DNA from: Patescibacteria group bacterium
GTDB lineage: Bacteria; Patescibacteriota; Minisyncoccia; Minisyncoccales; JAHCRE01
Direction of reading: 5' to 3'
Assembly: GCA_020148055.1 (NCBI GenBank)
Contig: JAHCRF010000005.1
Span: 1 to 41,789 of the forward strand
DNA length: 41,789 bases
Shown piece after piece: positions 26,477-34,382 of this stretch (position 1 is its first letter; each line of letters begins with the position of its first letter). The position numbers and the translations under genes were made by a program. The notes below the pieces were generated by a model. That model saw only the letters and a list, made by a program, of their open reading frames with translations. It did not search any database and was not told the DNA's origin.

Positions 26477-26501
26477 TACTACGAGAACAGTTCTCGTAGT
26501 A
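26477..26501. repeat. CGAGAACWGTTCTCG palindrome copy (rplK-nusG intergenic)
   Basis: TACTACGAGAACAGTTCTCGTAGTA, 12-bp arms about a central A. Confidence 0.85.
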
Positions 26502-26517
26502 TTGTAGAAATGACAAT

Positions 26518-27063
26518 TTAAAGTTTTTTAATTTGCAATGAATCTAATTCTACTGGTGTATCTCGGCCAAACATATTGATTAAAACCCTAACCTTACCTC
26601 GCTCTTCATCGATTTCTGAAACTTTTCCATCAAAATCCTTAAAGAGCCCGTCGACAATTTTTACCGAATCTCCAACTTTAAATTCAATTTTATATTGAGG
26701 TTCTTCAACTCCCATTCTCTTTTTTAAAATCTCAATTTCTTTGGATGAGATTGGAACGGGGACAGTTCCTGCCCCAACAAAACCGGTAACATTGGGGGTG
26801 TTGCGAACAACATACCAGGAGTCATCAGTAACAATCATTTCAACCAAAACATAACCAGGATAGATTTTTTCCTCAACTATTTTTCTTTTACCATCTTTTA
26901 TTTTAATCTTTTTTTCTTTCGGGACTATTACATTAAAAATTTTATCTTCCATGCCCAAAGCTTCAATCCTCTGTCTAAGATTTTTAGCTACTGCATCTTC
27001 ATAGCCAGAATAGGTATGGATAACGTACCAATTTCTTTCTTGAGGTAATCGTTGTTTTGCCAT
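26518..27063 (-). CDS. nusG: transcription termination/antitermination protein NusG
   Basis: NWYVIHTYSGYEDAVAKNLRQRIE...KIYPGYVLVEMIVTDDSWYVVRNTPNVTGFVGAG... KOW domain. Confidence 0.97.
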   Translation of the reverse strand: MAKQRLPQERNWYVIHTYSGYEDAVAKNLRQRIEALGMEDKIFNVIVPKEKKIKIKDGKRKIVEEKIYPGYVLVEMIVTDDSWYVVRNTPNVTGFVGAGTVPVPISSKEIEILKKRMGVEEPQYKIEFKVGDSVKIVDGLFKDFDGKVSEIDEERGKVRVLINMFGRDTPVELDSLQIKKL

Positions 27064-27077
27064 AAAACGGTTGAAAA

Positions 27078-27278
27078 TTATAGGACTAATCGATTTAATA
27101 GGGCGGTGAATAGGAAATCCAGGCCGCCCAAAAATATGGCTAATGCCAAAGAAACACCAATAACAATCAGAGTATTCTTAAAAAGCTCTTTTTTAGAAGG
27201 CCAACTAACTTTTCTTATTTCCAATCTCACTTCTTTTAGAAAAGTGATGATTTTTTTTGGGAATTTGCTAATTTGCAC
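27078..27278 (-). CDS. secE: preprotein translocase subunit SecE
   Basis: 66 aa: FLKEVRLEIRKVSWPSKKELFKNTLIVIGVSLALAIFLGGLDFLF; upstream of nusG. Confidence 0.95.
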   Translation of the reverse strand: MQISKFPKKIITFLKEVRLEIRKVSWPSKKELFKNTLIVIGVSLALAIFLGGLDFLFTALLNRLVL

Positions 27279-27307
27279 AAATTTGTCGCTAATTTTAATC
27301 TATTTTT

Positions 27308-27332
27308 TAAAAAGCCCTTCAGGGCTCTTTTT
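27308..27332 (-). terminator. intrinsic terminator after gyrB
   Basis: AAAAAGCCC-ttca-GGGCTcTTTTT between gyrB and secE. Confidence 0.75.
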
Positions 27333-27379
27333 ATATCTTAGTTGAAGAGTCCTTTACTGTCAAGCTTTCTCGAAACCTT

Positions 27380-29356
27380 TTAAATGTCTAAATTCTTTAC
27401 TTTTTTGGCGTGGGTTTGAATGAATCTTTTTCGAGGTAATACTTCCTCGCCCATTAAAGTATCAAAAATTCGATCGGCTCCCTTAGCATCTTCAATTTCT
27501 ACCTTTAATAAGACCCTGTTTTCAGGACTCATAGTTGTCTCCCAAAGTTGGTCAGGGTTCATCTCTCCTAATCCTTTATAGCGCTGAATTGAAATTCCTG
27601 AAATTTTCTCCTTTTTCATTGAATCTAAAATTTCAACTTTGTCAGCTTCGGTATAGGCATACTCAACCCTTTTTCCTGCCTGGATTCGATAAAGAGGAGG
27701 TTGAGCAATGTATAAGAAACCGGCTTCAATTATTGGTTTGAAATAGCGATAAAAAAGAGTTAGAAGTAAAGTTTTGATATGATTTCCATCTGTATCAGCA
27801 TCGCAGGTTATAATAACCCGGTGATATCTTATTTTCTCTAAATTAAAATCTTCGGCAATCGCTGTACCCAAAGCAATAATTAAAGATTTAATTTCTTTTG
27901 AGGATAAGATTTTGTCAAGCCGAACTCTTTCCACATTTAAGATCTTACCTCTTAGAGGTAAGATGGCTTGAAAATGACGGTCCCTTGCCTGACAACTCGA
28001 ACCGCCAGCTGACTTGCCTTCCACTATATATAATTCACTTTCCTCAGGTTTCCTTGAAATGCAATCAGCCAACTTTCCTGGCAAGGCTAATCCTTCTAAA
28101 ATTCCTTTTCTCAAAACTGTTTCTTTAGCTGCTCTGGCTGCTTTCCTGGCTTTTTGAGCTAAAATACAATTTTCAATAATTACTTTAGCATCTCGAGGAT
28201 TTCTCTCTAAAAAATCAGACAGAGTCTCGGAAACAACTGCTTCAACCGCAGCCTTAGCTTCGGTGTTGCCCAGTTTTTTCTTGGTCTGACCTTCAAATTG
28301 GGGTTCTCTTATTTTAATTGAAATTACTCCGGTTAAACCCTCCCTGATATCTTCACCGGTTAAATTACCATCGTCTTTTCTGAGAAGGTTATTTTTCCTG
28401 GCGTAATCATTTAAGGTTCTGGTTAGAGCAGTCCTAAAACCAGTAAGATGGCTTCCACCCTCTGAAGTGAAAATATTATTAGCAAAACTTTCTTCTAAAG
28501 ATTCATACTCAGTGGTGTATCGAAAGGCAGCTTCTGTAATTATTCCATTTCGTTCGCCCAAGCCATAAAAGATATTTTGGTGGCGAGGAGTGATTCCTCG
28601 AGTTAAATGTTTTATATAAGATACAAGACCTCCCTCAAAATAAAAGGTGAAACTTTTTTTATCCTCAGTTCTGAGATCAGAAAAGGTTATCTTTACTCCT
28701 TTGGTCAAATAGGCTTGTTGACGTAAATAATTAAAGATTTTCTTATAATCAAATTTTATTTCCCTAAAAATTTCAGGGTCTGGTTCAAAAATAACAGTAG
28801 TTCCTGTTTTTTTAGATTTGCCAATTTTTTTAACCTTGGTCTTTGCCTTTCCCCGAGAATATTCTTGATAGTATTTGAAACCTGACCGACTAACTTCAGC
28901 TCTTAAGAAATGGGAGAGGGCACAAACAGCTGAAATTCCCACTCCATGAAGTCCGCCAGTTGAGGCATAAACCTTTCCACCAAATTTTGCACCAGCATGC
29001 AAAGTAGTCATCACTGTTTCCAAGGCCGATTTTTTTGTTTGGGGGTGCTTCTCTACTGGAATTCCCCGGCCATTATCAGTTACCTTGACCCTATTTCCCG
29101 AAACTAAAGACACCCCAATCTCTGAGCAATGACCCATCAATGCTTCATCGATTGAATTTCCAACTGCCTCACAAATCAAATGGTGTAATCCTTCTACTCC
29201 GGTTGTCCCAATATACATCGCTGGTCTTTTTCGGATTGGCTCTAATCCCTTCAACACATAAATATCCTTAGCCCGGTAAGTTGTCTCCGTCTTTTTCTTT
29301 GTTCGGACCGCCCTCTTTTTTCTTTTCTTTTTAGTTTTAATTTTTTTGCGAACCAT
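27380..29356 (-). CDS. gyrB: DNA gyrase subunit B
   Basis: RKRPAMYIGTTGVEGLHHLI, GRGIPV, GGLHGVGISAVCALS, LYIVEGKSAGGSSCQARDR, TCDADTDGNHIKTLLLT, RYKGLGEMNPDQLWETTM. Confidence 0.95.
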   Translation of the reverse strand: MVRKKIKTKKKRKKRAVRTKKKTETTYRAKDIYVLKGLEPIRKRPAMYIGTTGVEGLHHLICEAVGNSIDEALMGHCSEIGVSLVSGNRVKVTDNGRGIPVEKHPQTKKSALETVMTTLHAGAKFGGKVYASTGGLHGVGISAVCALSHFLRAEVSRSGFKYYQEYSRGKAKTKVKKIGKSKKTGTTVIFEPDPEIFREIKFDYKKIFNYLRQQAYLTKGVKITFSDLRTEDKKSFTFYFEGGLVSYIKHLTRGITPRHQNIFYGLGERNGIITEAAFRYTTEYESLEESFANNIFTSEGGSHLTGFRTALTRTLNDYARKNNLLRKDDGNLTGEDIREGLTGVISIKIREPQFEGQTKKKLGNTEAKAAVEAVVSETLSDFLERNPRDAKVIIENCILAQKARKAARAAKETVLRKGILEGLALPGKLADCISRKPEESELYIVEGKSAGGSSCQARDRHFQAILPLRGKILNVERVRLDKILSSKEIKSLIIALGTAIAEDFNLEKIRYHRVIITCDADTDGNHIKTLLLTLFYRYFKPIIEAGFLYIAQPPLYRIQAGKRVEYAYTEADKVEILDSMKKEKISGISIQRYKGLGEMNPDQLWETTMSPENRVLLKVEIEDAKGADRIFDTLMGEEVLPRKRFIQTHAKKVKNLDI

Positions 29357-29365
29357 AATTTAGCT

Positions 29366-29402
29366 TATTATTTTGATTTTTGCATTTTAAATTTTGAATT
29401 TA
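29366..29402. repeat. 7-nt-period AT-rich tandem array (gyrB-pheT intergenic)
   Basis: ATTTTTG|CATTTTA|AATTTTG|AATTTAT. Confidence 0.5.
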
Positions 29403-31553
29403 TTTGCGGACTTCCCATTCCTTTTCTTTTTCTAAAGCTTTAATTATTTTTTGGTGGATCTTATCAATTTCTCTTGAACTTAAAGTTTTTATATCTGACT
29501 GGTAAATTATATGAAAAGCCAAATTCTTTTTTCCCTCAGGAATTTCCTCCCCTGTATAAATATCAAATAAATCAACATCTCTTACTAAGGAGCCACCTGT
29601 AATTTCAATTTTATTTAAAATCTCTTCAACTCTGACTTCTAATGGAACCAAAACGGCTAAGTCTCTGATTGCGGCTGGATATTTAGAAATCGGTAAAAAT
29701 TCATGCTCCTCGCAAGCTAATTTCTGTAATTTTTCGAAATCAAAATCAAAAACCACGACATTTCCAATTTGTTTGCCTTTGGCGCTGAATATTTTTAAGT
29801 CTTCTAAAATCTTAAGGGAAACTTCTCCTAAAAATCCAATTTCCTGATGATCAACCTTTATCTCGGCACATTTTTTAGGGTCCCAAATGGAAATTTTTGA
29901 GTCCTCAGGGGTAGGTTTGTAAGTATCGTACCAGAAATTTGAAATTCCCATTTTTTCTAAAAGTAAATCGCAGATTCCTTTTAGTTCATAAAAATTTTCA
30001 GCCTTTTTTTCTTTTTTGAAAATCAAGCCGGTCAGCGATCTTTTTTCAAAAATCTTTGAAGGTGTATCTTTTCTGAAAATTTTACCCAATTCAAAAATTT
30101 TAATCTCCTTAAAACCCGCTTGCCATTGCCCGGAGCGAAGGCGACTGGCGGGCAGGTTTTTCATATTTTCTTTCACATTTTTTAACAGATTGGGAATTAA
30201 GCTCGGGCGCAAATATTTTTGTTCAAGACTCATTGGATTCTCTATTTCCATTAAATTTTTTGGTCTGTATTCAAAAATTGTAGCCATTTTTTGGCTAATG
30301 AAAGAGTAATTATAAACTTCGGAAAAGCCAGCCTCTTTCAAAATATCTCTGGAGAGATTTTCCCAAAAACGGTCTATATTTCTTTTTGGGGGAATCAGAG
30401 AAACCAAGGGAAGAATGGCTGGAATTTTCTGAAAGCCCGAAATTCTGCCGATTTCTTCGATTAAGTCTTCAGGTAAAGAAAGATCTAATCTAAAAGTAGG
30501 AACCTCAACCAATATACTACGAGAACTGTTCTCGTAGAGTGGGAAGTTTAATCTTCTAAAAATATTTTTTATTTCTTTTTTTGATATTTTAACTCCCAAT
30601 AATCTATCAACATAAGCCAAGTTTAATTTAATTTTTTTGGGGTAAACTTTTTTGGGGTAAAAATCAATCAAACCCTGGGCTATTTTCCCACCTGCAATTT
30701 TTTGAACCAAAAATGCCGCTCTGTTTATTGCAAATTCCGTTAAATTAGGATCAATCCCATGTTCAAAACGCCAAGAAGCATCGGTTTTCAGACCTAATTT
30801 TTTTGAACCTCGGCGGATAACTTGGGGATTAAAATTGGCTGATTCAAGCACTACAATCTTCGTTTCTCTATCGATTTCTGGAATTATCCCTCCTTTAATT
30901 CCAGCGATAGCTACTGGCTTTTTGGCATCGGCGATTACCAGAATATTATCATTTAAATCGTATTTTTCTTCATCCAAAGTAACAATCCTTTCTCTTTTTT
31001 TTGCAAATCTAACAATGATTTTTTTGCTTGCCCCGTAGGAAGCCGAAGGCTTTACTTTGGGGCCTTCGAGTTTTTCACCATCAAAGGCGTGAAGAGGCTG
31101 ACCCGTTTCTAACATCACAAAATTAGCAATATCTACAATATTGTTAATTGGCCTTATCCCACAAACCTTTAATTTTTCCTTTAACCATTTTGGAGAAGGA
31201 GCTACTTTAACACCACTAATTACTCGAGCAGTATAGCGAGGACAAGCTTTCTGGTCTTTAACCTCTACTTTAATAAAGTCTTTAGCTTTAAGCCCCTTAT
31301 CTTCAATTATTTTTGATTTTGGATATTTAATTTTTGATTTCGTGAGTGCTGCACACTCACGAGCTATTCCAATATGAGAAAAACAATCAGGTCCCCTGTT
31401 TGGTAAAACATCAACATCTAAAACAAAATCTTTTCCAACTCTTTTAACTTCTGAAACTTCAAAAGAATGCGTTGTCAAAAGCTCAGCAAATTCTTTTGGC
31501 TTTAGCAACTTTTTTTTAAAAAAAGATTGTATCCAATTGTAAGAAAAAACCAT
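29400..31553 (-). CDS. pheT: phenylalanine--tRNA ligase subunit beta
   Basis: MVFSYNWIQSFFKKKLLKPKEFAELLTTHSFEV...DVDVLPNRGPDCFSHIGIARECAAL...RPINNIVDIANFVMLETGQPLHAFD...; several repeat-derived segments. Confidence 0.97.
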   Translation of the reverse strand: MVFSYNWIQSFFKKKLLKPKEFAELLTTHSFEVSEVKRVGKDFVLDVDVLPNRGPDCFSHIGIARECAALTKSKIKYPKSKIIEDKGLKAKDFIKVEVKDQKACPRYTARVISGVKVAPSPKWLKEKLKVCGIRPINNIVDIANFVMLETGQPLHAFDGEKLEGPKVKPSASYGASKKIIVRFAKKRERIVTLDEEKYDLNDNILVIADAKKPVAIAGIKGGIIPEIDRETKIVVLESANFNPQVIRRGSKKLGLKTDASWRFEHGIDPNLTEFAINRAAFLVQKIAGGKIAQGLIDFYPKKVYPKKIKLNLAYVDRLLGVKISKKEIKNIFRRLNFPLYENSSRSILVEVPTFRLDLSLPEDLIEEIGRISGFQKIPAILPLVSLIPPKRNIDRFWENLSRDILKEAGFSEVYNYSFISQKMATIFEYRPKNLMEIENPMSLEQKYLRPSLIPNLLKNVKENMKNLPASRLRSGQWQAGFKEIKIFELGKIFRKDTPSKIFEKRSLTGLIFKKEKKAENFYELKGICDLLLEKMGISNFWYDTYKPTPEDSKISIWDPKKCAEIKVDHQEIGFLGEVSLKILEDLKIFSAKGKQIGNVVVFDFDFEKLQKLACEEHEFLPISKYPAAIRDLAVLVPLEVRVEEILNKIEITGGSLVRDVDLFDIYTGEEIPEGKKNLAFHIIYQSDIKTLSSREIDKIHQKIIKALEKEKEWEVRK
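30117..30160. repeat. GC-rich hairpin repeat inside pheT
   Basis: GCTTGCCATTGCC-cggagcgaa-GGCGACTGGCGGGC; encodes LPASRLRSGQWQAG. Confidence 0.7.
30517..30537. repeat. CGAGAACWGTTCTCG palindrome copy (in pheT)
   Basis: CTACGAGAACTGTTCTCGTAG perfect palindrome about a central T. Confidence 0.8.
31026..31064. repeat. CCCCGTAGG-type hairpin repeat inside pheT
   Basis: GCCCCgtaggAAGCC-gaa-GGCTTtactttGGGGC; encodes GPKVKPSASYGAS. Confidence 0.65.
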
Positions 31554-31556
31554 ATT

Positions 31557-32582
31557 TTAAAACTGTTTTAAGAATCTTAAATCTCCACCATAAAACAATC
31601 TTATATCATTGATTTTATATCTCATCATTGCCAATCTATCTAATCCCATTCCAAAAGCAAAACCTTGCCAATCTCTTGGATTTAAACCAACTGCCTTAAA
31701 AACATTTGGGTGAACCATCCCCGCTCCCATCATCTCCATCCAGCCAGTTCTCTGACAGGCTGAACAGCCCTTCCCTCCACAAGTCAAACAGGTCATATCA
31801 ACTTCAAAAGAAGGTTCAGTAAAAGGAAAATAACTTGGTCGCAGTCTAATTTTGATCGATTTTTCAAAAAATCTTTTAAAAAGTTTTTGAATTATTGCCT
31901 TAAAATTTGCTATTGAAATATCTTTGTCAACCATTAATCCTTCAATCTGATAAAAATTTACCTCATGGGAAGCATCAGTGGCTTCGTGACGGAAAACGCG
32001 ACCTGGAACAATAATTCTCAAAGGAGGAGGATTTTTCTCCATATATCTTACCTGTACTGGTGATGTATGAGTTCGTAGTAATAATTTTTGATTTTTTGGC
32101 TTTAGCCAAAGAGTATCCCAAAAATCTCTGGCTGGATGCTCTTTGGGAATATTTAGGGCATCAAAATTGTACCATTCGGTTTCAATTTCTGGTCCTTCTA
32201 TCACTGAAAATCCCATCGATTGAAAAATCTCTTCGACTCTTCTTTGGACTTGAGTTAAGGGATGTAAATGACCAGGGAGAACTTTTTTACCAGGGGCAGT
32301 AACATCAATACGTTCTTTTTTAAAAATTTCGGCTCTGACTTTTTCTTTTAGTTTTTCGGCTTTTTCTCTTATGTTTTCCTCAATAATTTTTTTTAACAAA
32401 TTTGCTTCTTTGCCAATCTTAACTCTTTTTTCTTTTTTTAACTTCTTTAAAGAACGTAAAATCTGAGTAATTTTACCTCTTTTTCCTAAATACTTTCTAA
32501 AAATTCGATCTAATTCTTTTAGATCTTTGGCTTTTTTTATTTCTTTTTGAGCCCCTTTTTTAAGCAATTTAAGCTTTACCAT
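31557..32582 (-). CDS. pheS: phenylalanine--tRNA ligase subunit alpha (start revised to second ATG at 32582)
   Basis: PGHLHPLTQVQRRVEEIFQSMGF...LLRTHTSPVQVRYM...GRVFRHEATDASHEVNFYQIEG...GFAFGMGLDRLAMMRY; TAAAAT -10 overlaps the first ATG, 7 nt before the second. Confidence 0.95.
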   Translation of the reverse strand: MVKLKLLKKGAQKEIKKAKDLKELDRIFRKYLGKRGKITQILRSLKKLKKEKRVKIGKEANLLKKIIEENIREKAEKLKEKVRAEIFKKERIDVTAPGKKVLPGHLHPLTQVQRRVEEIFQSMGFSVIEGPEIETEWYNFDALNIPKEHPARDFWDTLWLKPKNQKLLLRTHTSPVQVRYMEKNPPPLRIIVPGRVFRHEATDASHEVNFYQIEGLMVDKDISIANFKAIIQKLFKRFFEKSIKIRLRPSYFPFTEPSFEVDMTCLTCGGKGCSACQRTGWMEMMGAGMVHPNVFKAVGLNPRDWQGFAFGMGLDRLAMMRYKINDIRLFYGGDLRFLKQF

Positions 32583-32628
32583 ATATTCCATTTTAACTTA
32601 TTTTCCCTCTTTTTGCAATAAAAAAAAG

Positions 32629-32653
32629 GGCCCAGTTTTTTGGAAACTAGGCC
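32629..32653 (-). terminator. intrinsic terminator
   Basis: GGCCtAGTTTccaaaaAACTgGGCC followed by CTTTTTTTT on minus strand. Confidence 0.75.
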
Positions 32654-32686
32654 TGAAGGGAAGTTATGAAGGTACTAAGGAATTAA

Positions 32687-32923
32687 CTAGAGAGTTGTCT
32701 CTTTTTCTAATAAATCGCTGAGGCAGAGTTGAAAGATTACTGTAGATTCTTTGACGCTTGTTGAAAAAATTCCTTCACCCGAAGTCTCGATAACAATCAT
32801 TTCTTCGTGGGGAACGTCAGTGAAATCGCCTTTTTCTGCTAATTCTATGATTTTTGGCAAAGATTTTTCTACCATTTTCAACTTTCTCACAACTTCTCTC
32901 CTTTTAGCTTCTGTTATTTCCAT
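32687..32923 (-). CDS. hypothetical small protein (78 aa from ATG at 32923)
   Basis: GGAGG 7 nt before ATG; TTGACA (32964-32969) and TAAAAT upstream; terminator downstream. Confidence 0.65.
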   Translation of the reverse strand: MEITEAKRREVVRKLKMVEKSLPKIIELAEKGDFTDVPHEEMIVIETSGEGIFSTSVKESTVIFQLCLSDLLEKETTL

Positions 32924-32975
32924 TTTCAAACCTCCAATTTTATTTTAATAATATTTTAAAAATTGTCAAGAAAAA

Positions 32976-32992
32976 AACCCACGAAGTGGGTT
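32976..32992 (-). terminator. intrinsic terminator
   Basis: AACCCAC-ttc-GTGGGTT then TTTTTC on minus strand, running into TTGACA of the next gene. Confidence 0.75.
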
Positions 32993-33003
32993 ATGGAAAA
33001 TTT

Positions 33004-33126
33004 CTATTGCTTTTTTTGTTGTCTGTAGATCATGTGCCACAAATCGTCCAACCATGTTCCCTGGAATTTTTTTGGTAGATATGGGATTGAGTGGATTAAA
33101 AAATCCAGAATTCCTAAGAAACACAT
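33004..33126 (-). CDS. candidate 40-aa small protein
   Basis: MCFLGILDFLIHSIPYLPKKFQGTWLDDLWHMIYRQQKKQ*; AAAGGTG Shine-Dalgarno 7 nt upstream, TTGACA (33206-33211) promoter, terminator immediately downstream. Confidence 0.5.
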   Translation of the reverse strand: MCFLGILDFLIHSIPYLPKKFQGTWLDDLWHMIYRQQKKQ

Positions 33127-33233
33127 CAACCATCACCTTTTTCTAAAAAATTTATTTGGAAAGGACTAACCCTCCTACTTTCAAGTTTATCATATTTTTA
33201 AAAATTGTCAATTCATTATTAATTAAAATAAAA

Positions 33234-33253
33234 GCGCCTAAATCTTTAGACGC
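33234..33253 (-). terminator. intrinsic terminator
   Basis: GCGTCTAAAgatTTAGGCGC followed by TTTTATTTT on minus strand. Confidence 0.65.
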
Positions 33254-33305
33254 CAATTTCATATTTTTAAGGCGCTGTTTCCTTTCTGCTCCGGTTCTTG
33301 TTAAT

Positions 33306-33545
33306 TTAGCTGATTCTCGGTCGCCATCTTTTTAGCCTTGTTCCGGCACCAAATGATAGTCTTTCCTTAGGATTGCCTCTGAGAACAATCAAGTTTTTCT
33401 CTCCATCTCTTCCGAGTACCACCTTCCCTCTATTAACTCGTATTTTATTGTTTACATTCCTAATTATAACAACTCCTTTCCCTTCTCCTGGTAGTAGGTC
33501 CTTTACTCTCTTGCCCGAATCTCTCTTGTTTCTTCTCCGCCCCAA
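33306..33545 (-). CDS. hypothetical basic small protein (79 aa)
   Basis: TTG start with GAGGAGGTG Shine-Dalgarno; TTGATA-17-TATAAA promoter at 33591-33619. Confidence 0.65.
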   Translation of the reverse strand: MGRRRNKRDSGKRVKDLLPGEGKGVVIIRNVNNKIRVNRGKVVLGRDGEKNLIVLRGNPKERLSFGAGTRLKRWRPRIS

Positions 33546-33650
33546 TCTATCACCTCCTCACATATTTTATTTTTAAGGATCAATTCTTTATTTATATTAT
33601 ATTTTAAAAAATTTATCAAGTCCTGATTTTTCCAATTCCTAAAAATAAAA

Positions 33651-33671
33651 GAGATGAAATTTTTTCATCTC
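33651..33671 (-). terminator. intrinsic terminator
   Basis: GAGATGAAAaaaTTTCATCTC then TTTTATTTTT on minus strand. Confidence 0.75.
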
Positions 33672-34304
33672 CTAGGGCTCTTTTTCAAGAGTGGCCAAGG
33701 CTATTTTTTCTCCTTTATTAAGTTTCTTAAGAGCTTTTTCTCGCTTTTGTTCTATTTTTGATTTCCGAGTAATCCCTTTTATTATTTCTCTGAGGTCTAA
33801 CCATTCATCACTTGCTCTTTTCAGCTCCTCAGAAAGCGAGGATGCTATACTTACTATCTTTACTTTTTTCCCTCTTTCTTTAGCGAAATTTACCGCCGGT
33901 AAAAAATGATGGTCACCAGATACAAGGATAATAGTTAAAATATCACTATCTATGGCTGAGCGAAAAATACCATCGCTTATCCATGGATCAATCTCGCTTT
34001 TTGGCTTTTTTCCTTTCAGAAGGGCTTTGGCTTTGATCTCGTATTCTTGACTTTCCAAATAGTCAAGGAATCTTAAAGTTTTCTCGGGATTTTCCGTATC
34101 CACGCTGGTGTAATAAATTGGCGGTCTAGCCAACTCTTCTCCTTTTCCTATTAGGCAGTTTTTAAATTTTCCAAAATCTATCCCTATTCCTCCCAACTCA
34201 ACCAGAGAATTGTAGAGATTCTCTCCATCAATGAGTATGGCTACTTTTTCTTTTTTAGGGAAAAACTTCTTCCAGATTTTTCCCAAACCTTCTCCAACTC
34301 TCAT
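33672..34304 (-). CDS. NYN/LabA-like (DUF88) PIN-fold protein
   Basis: KVAILIDGENLYNSL...DSDILTIILVSGDHHFLPAVNFAKERGKKVKIVS; TTGACA-17-TATATT promoter (34346-34374) and AAAGGAGG. Confidence 0.82.
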   Translation of the reverse strand: MRVGEGLGKIWKKFFPKKEKVAILIDGENLYNSLVELGGIGIDFGKFKNCLIGKGEELARPPIYYTSVDTENPEKTLRFLDYLESQEYEIKAKALLKGKKPKSEIDPWISDGIFRSAIDSDILTIILVSGDHHFLPAVNFAKERGKKVKIVSIASSLSEELKRASDEWLDLREIIKGITRKSKIEQKREKALKKLNKGEKIALATLEKEP

Positions 34305-34382
34305 TTCTCCTTACCTCCTTTATAAAGAACTATTTATTACAATTTAATATAATATTTAAAATCCAAACTGTCAAAGAAATTT

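Noticed and set aside
26477-26501. LexA/SOS box interpretation of the CGAGAACWGTTCTCG palindrome
   Set aside because: Gram-positive LexA boxes are GAAC-N4-GTTC with an even centre; here the half-sites are separated by one base, and two copies lie inside coding regions.
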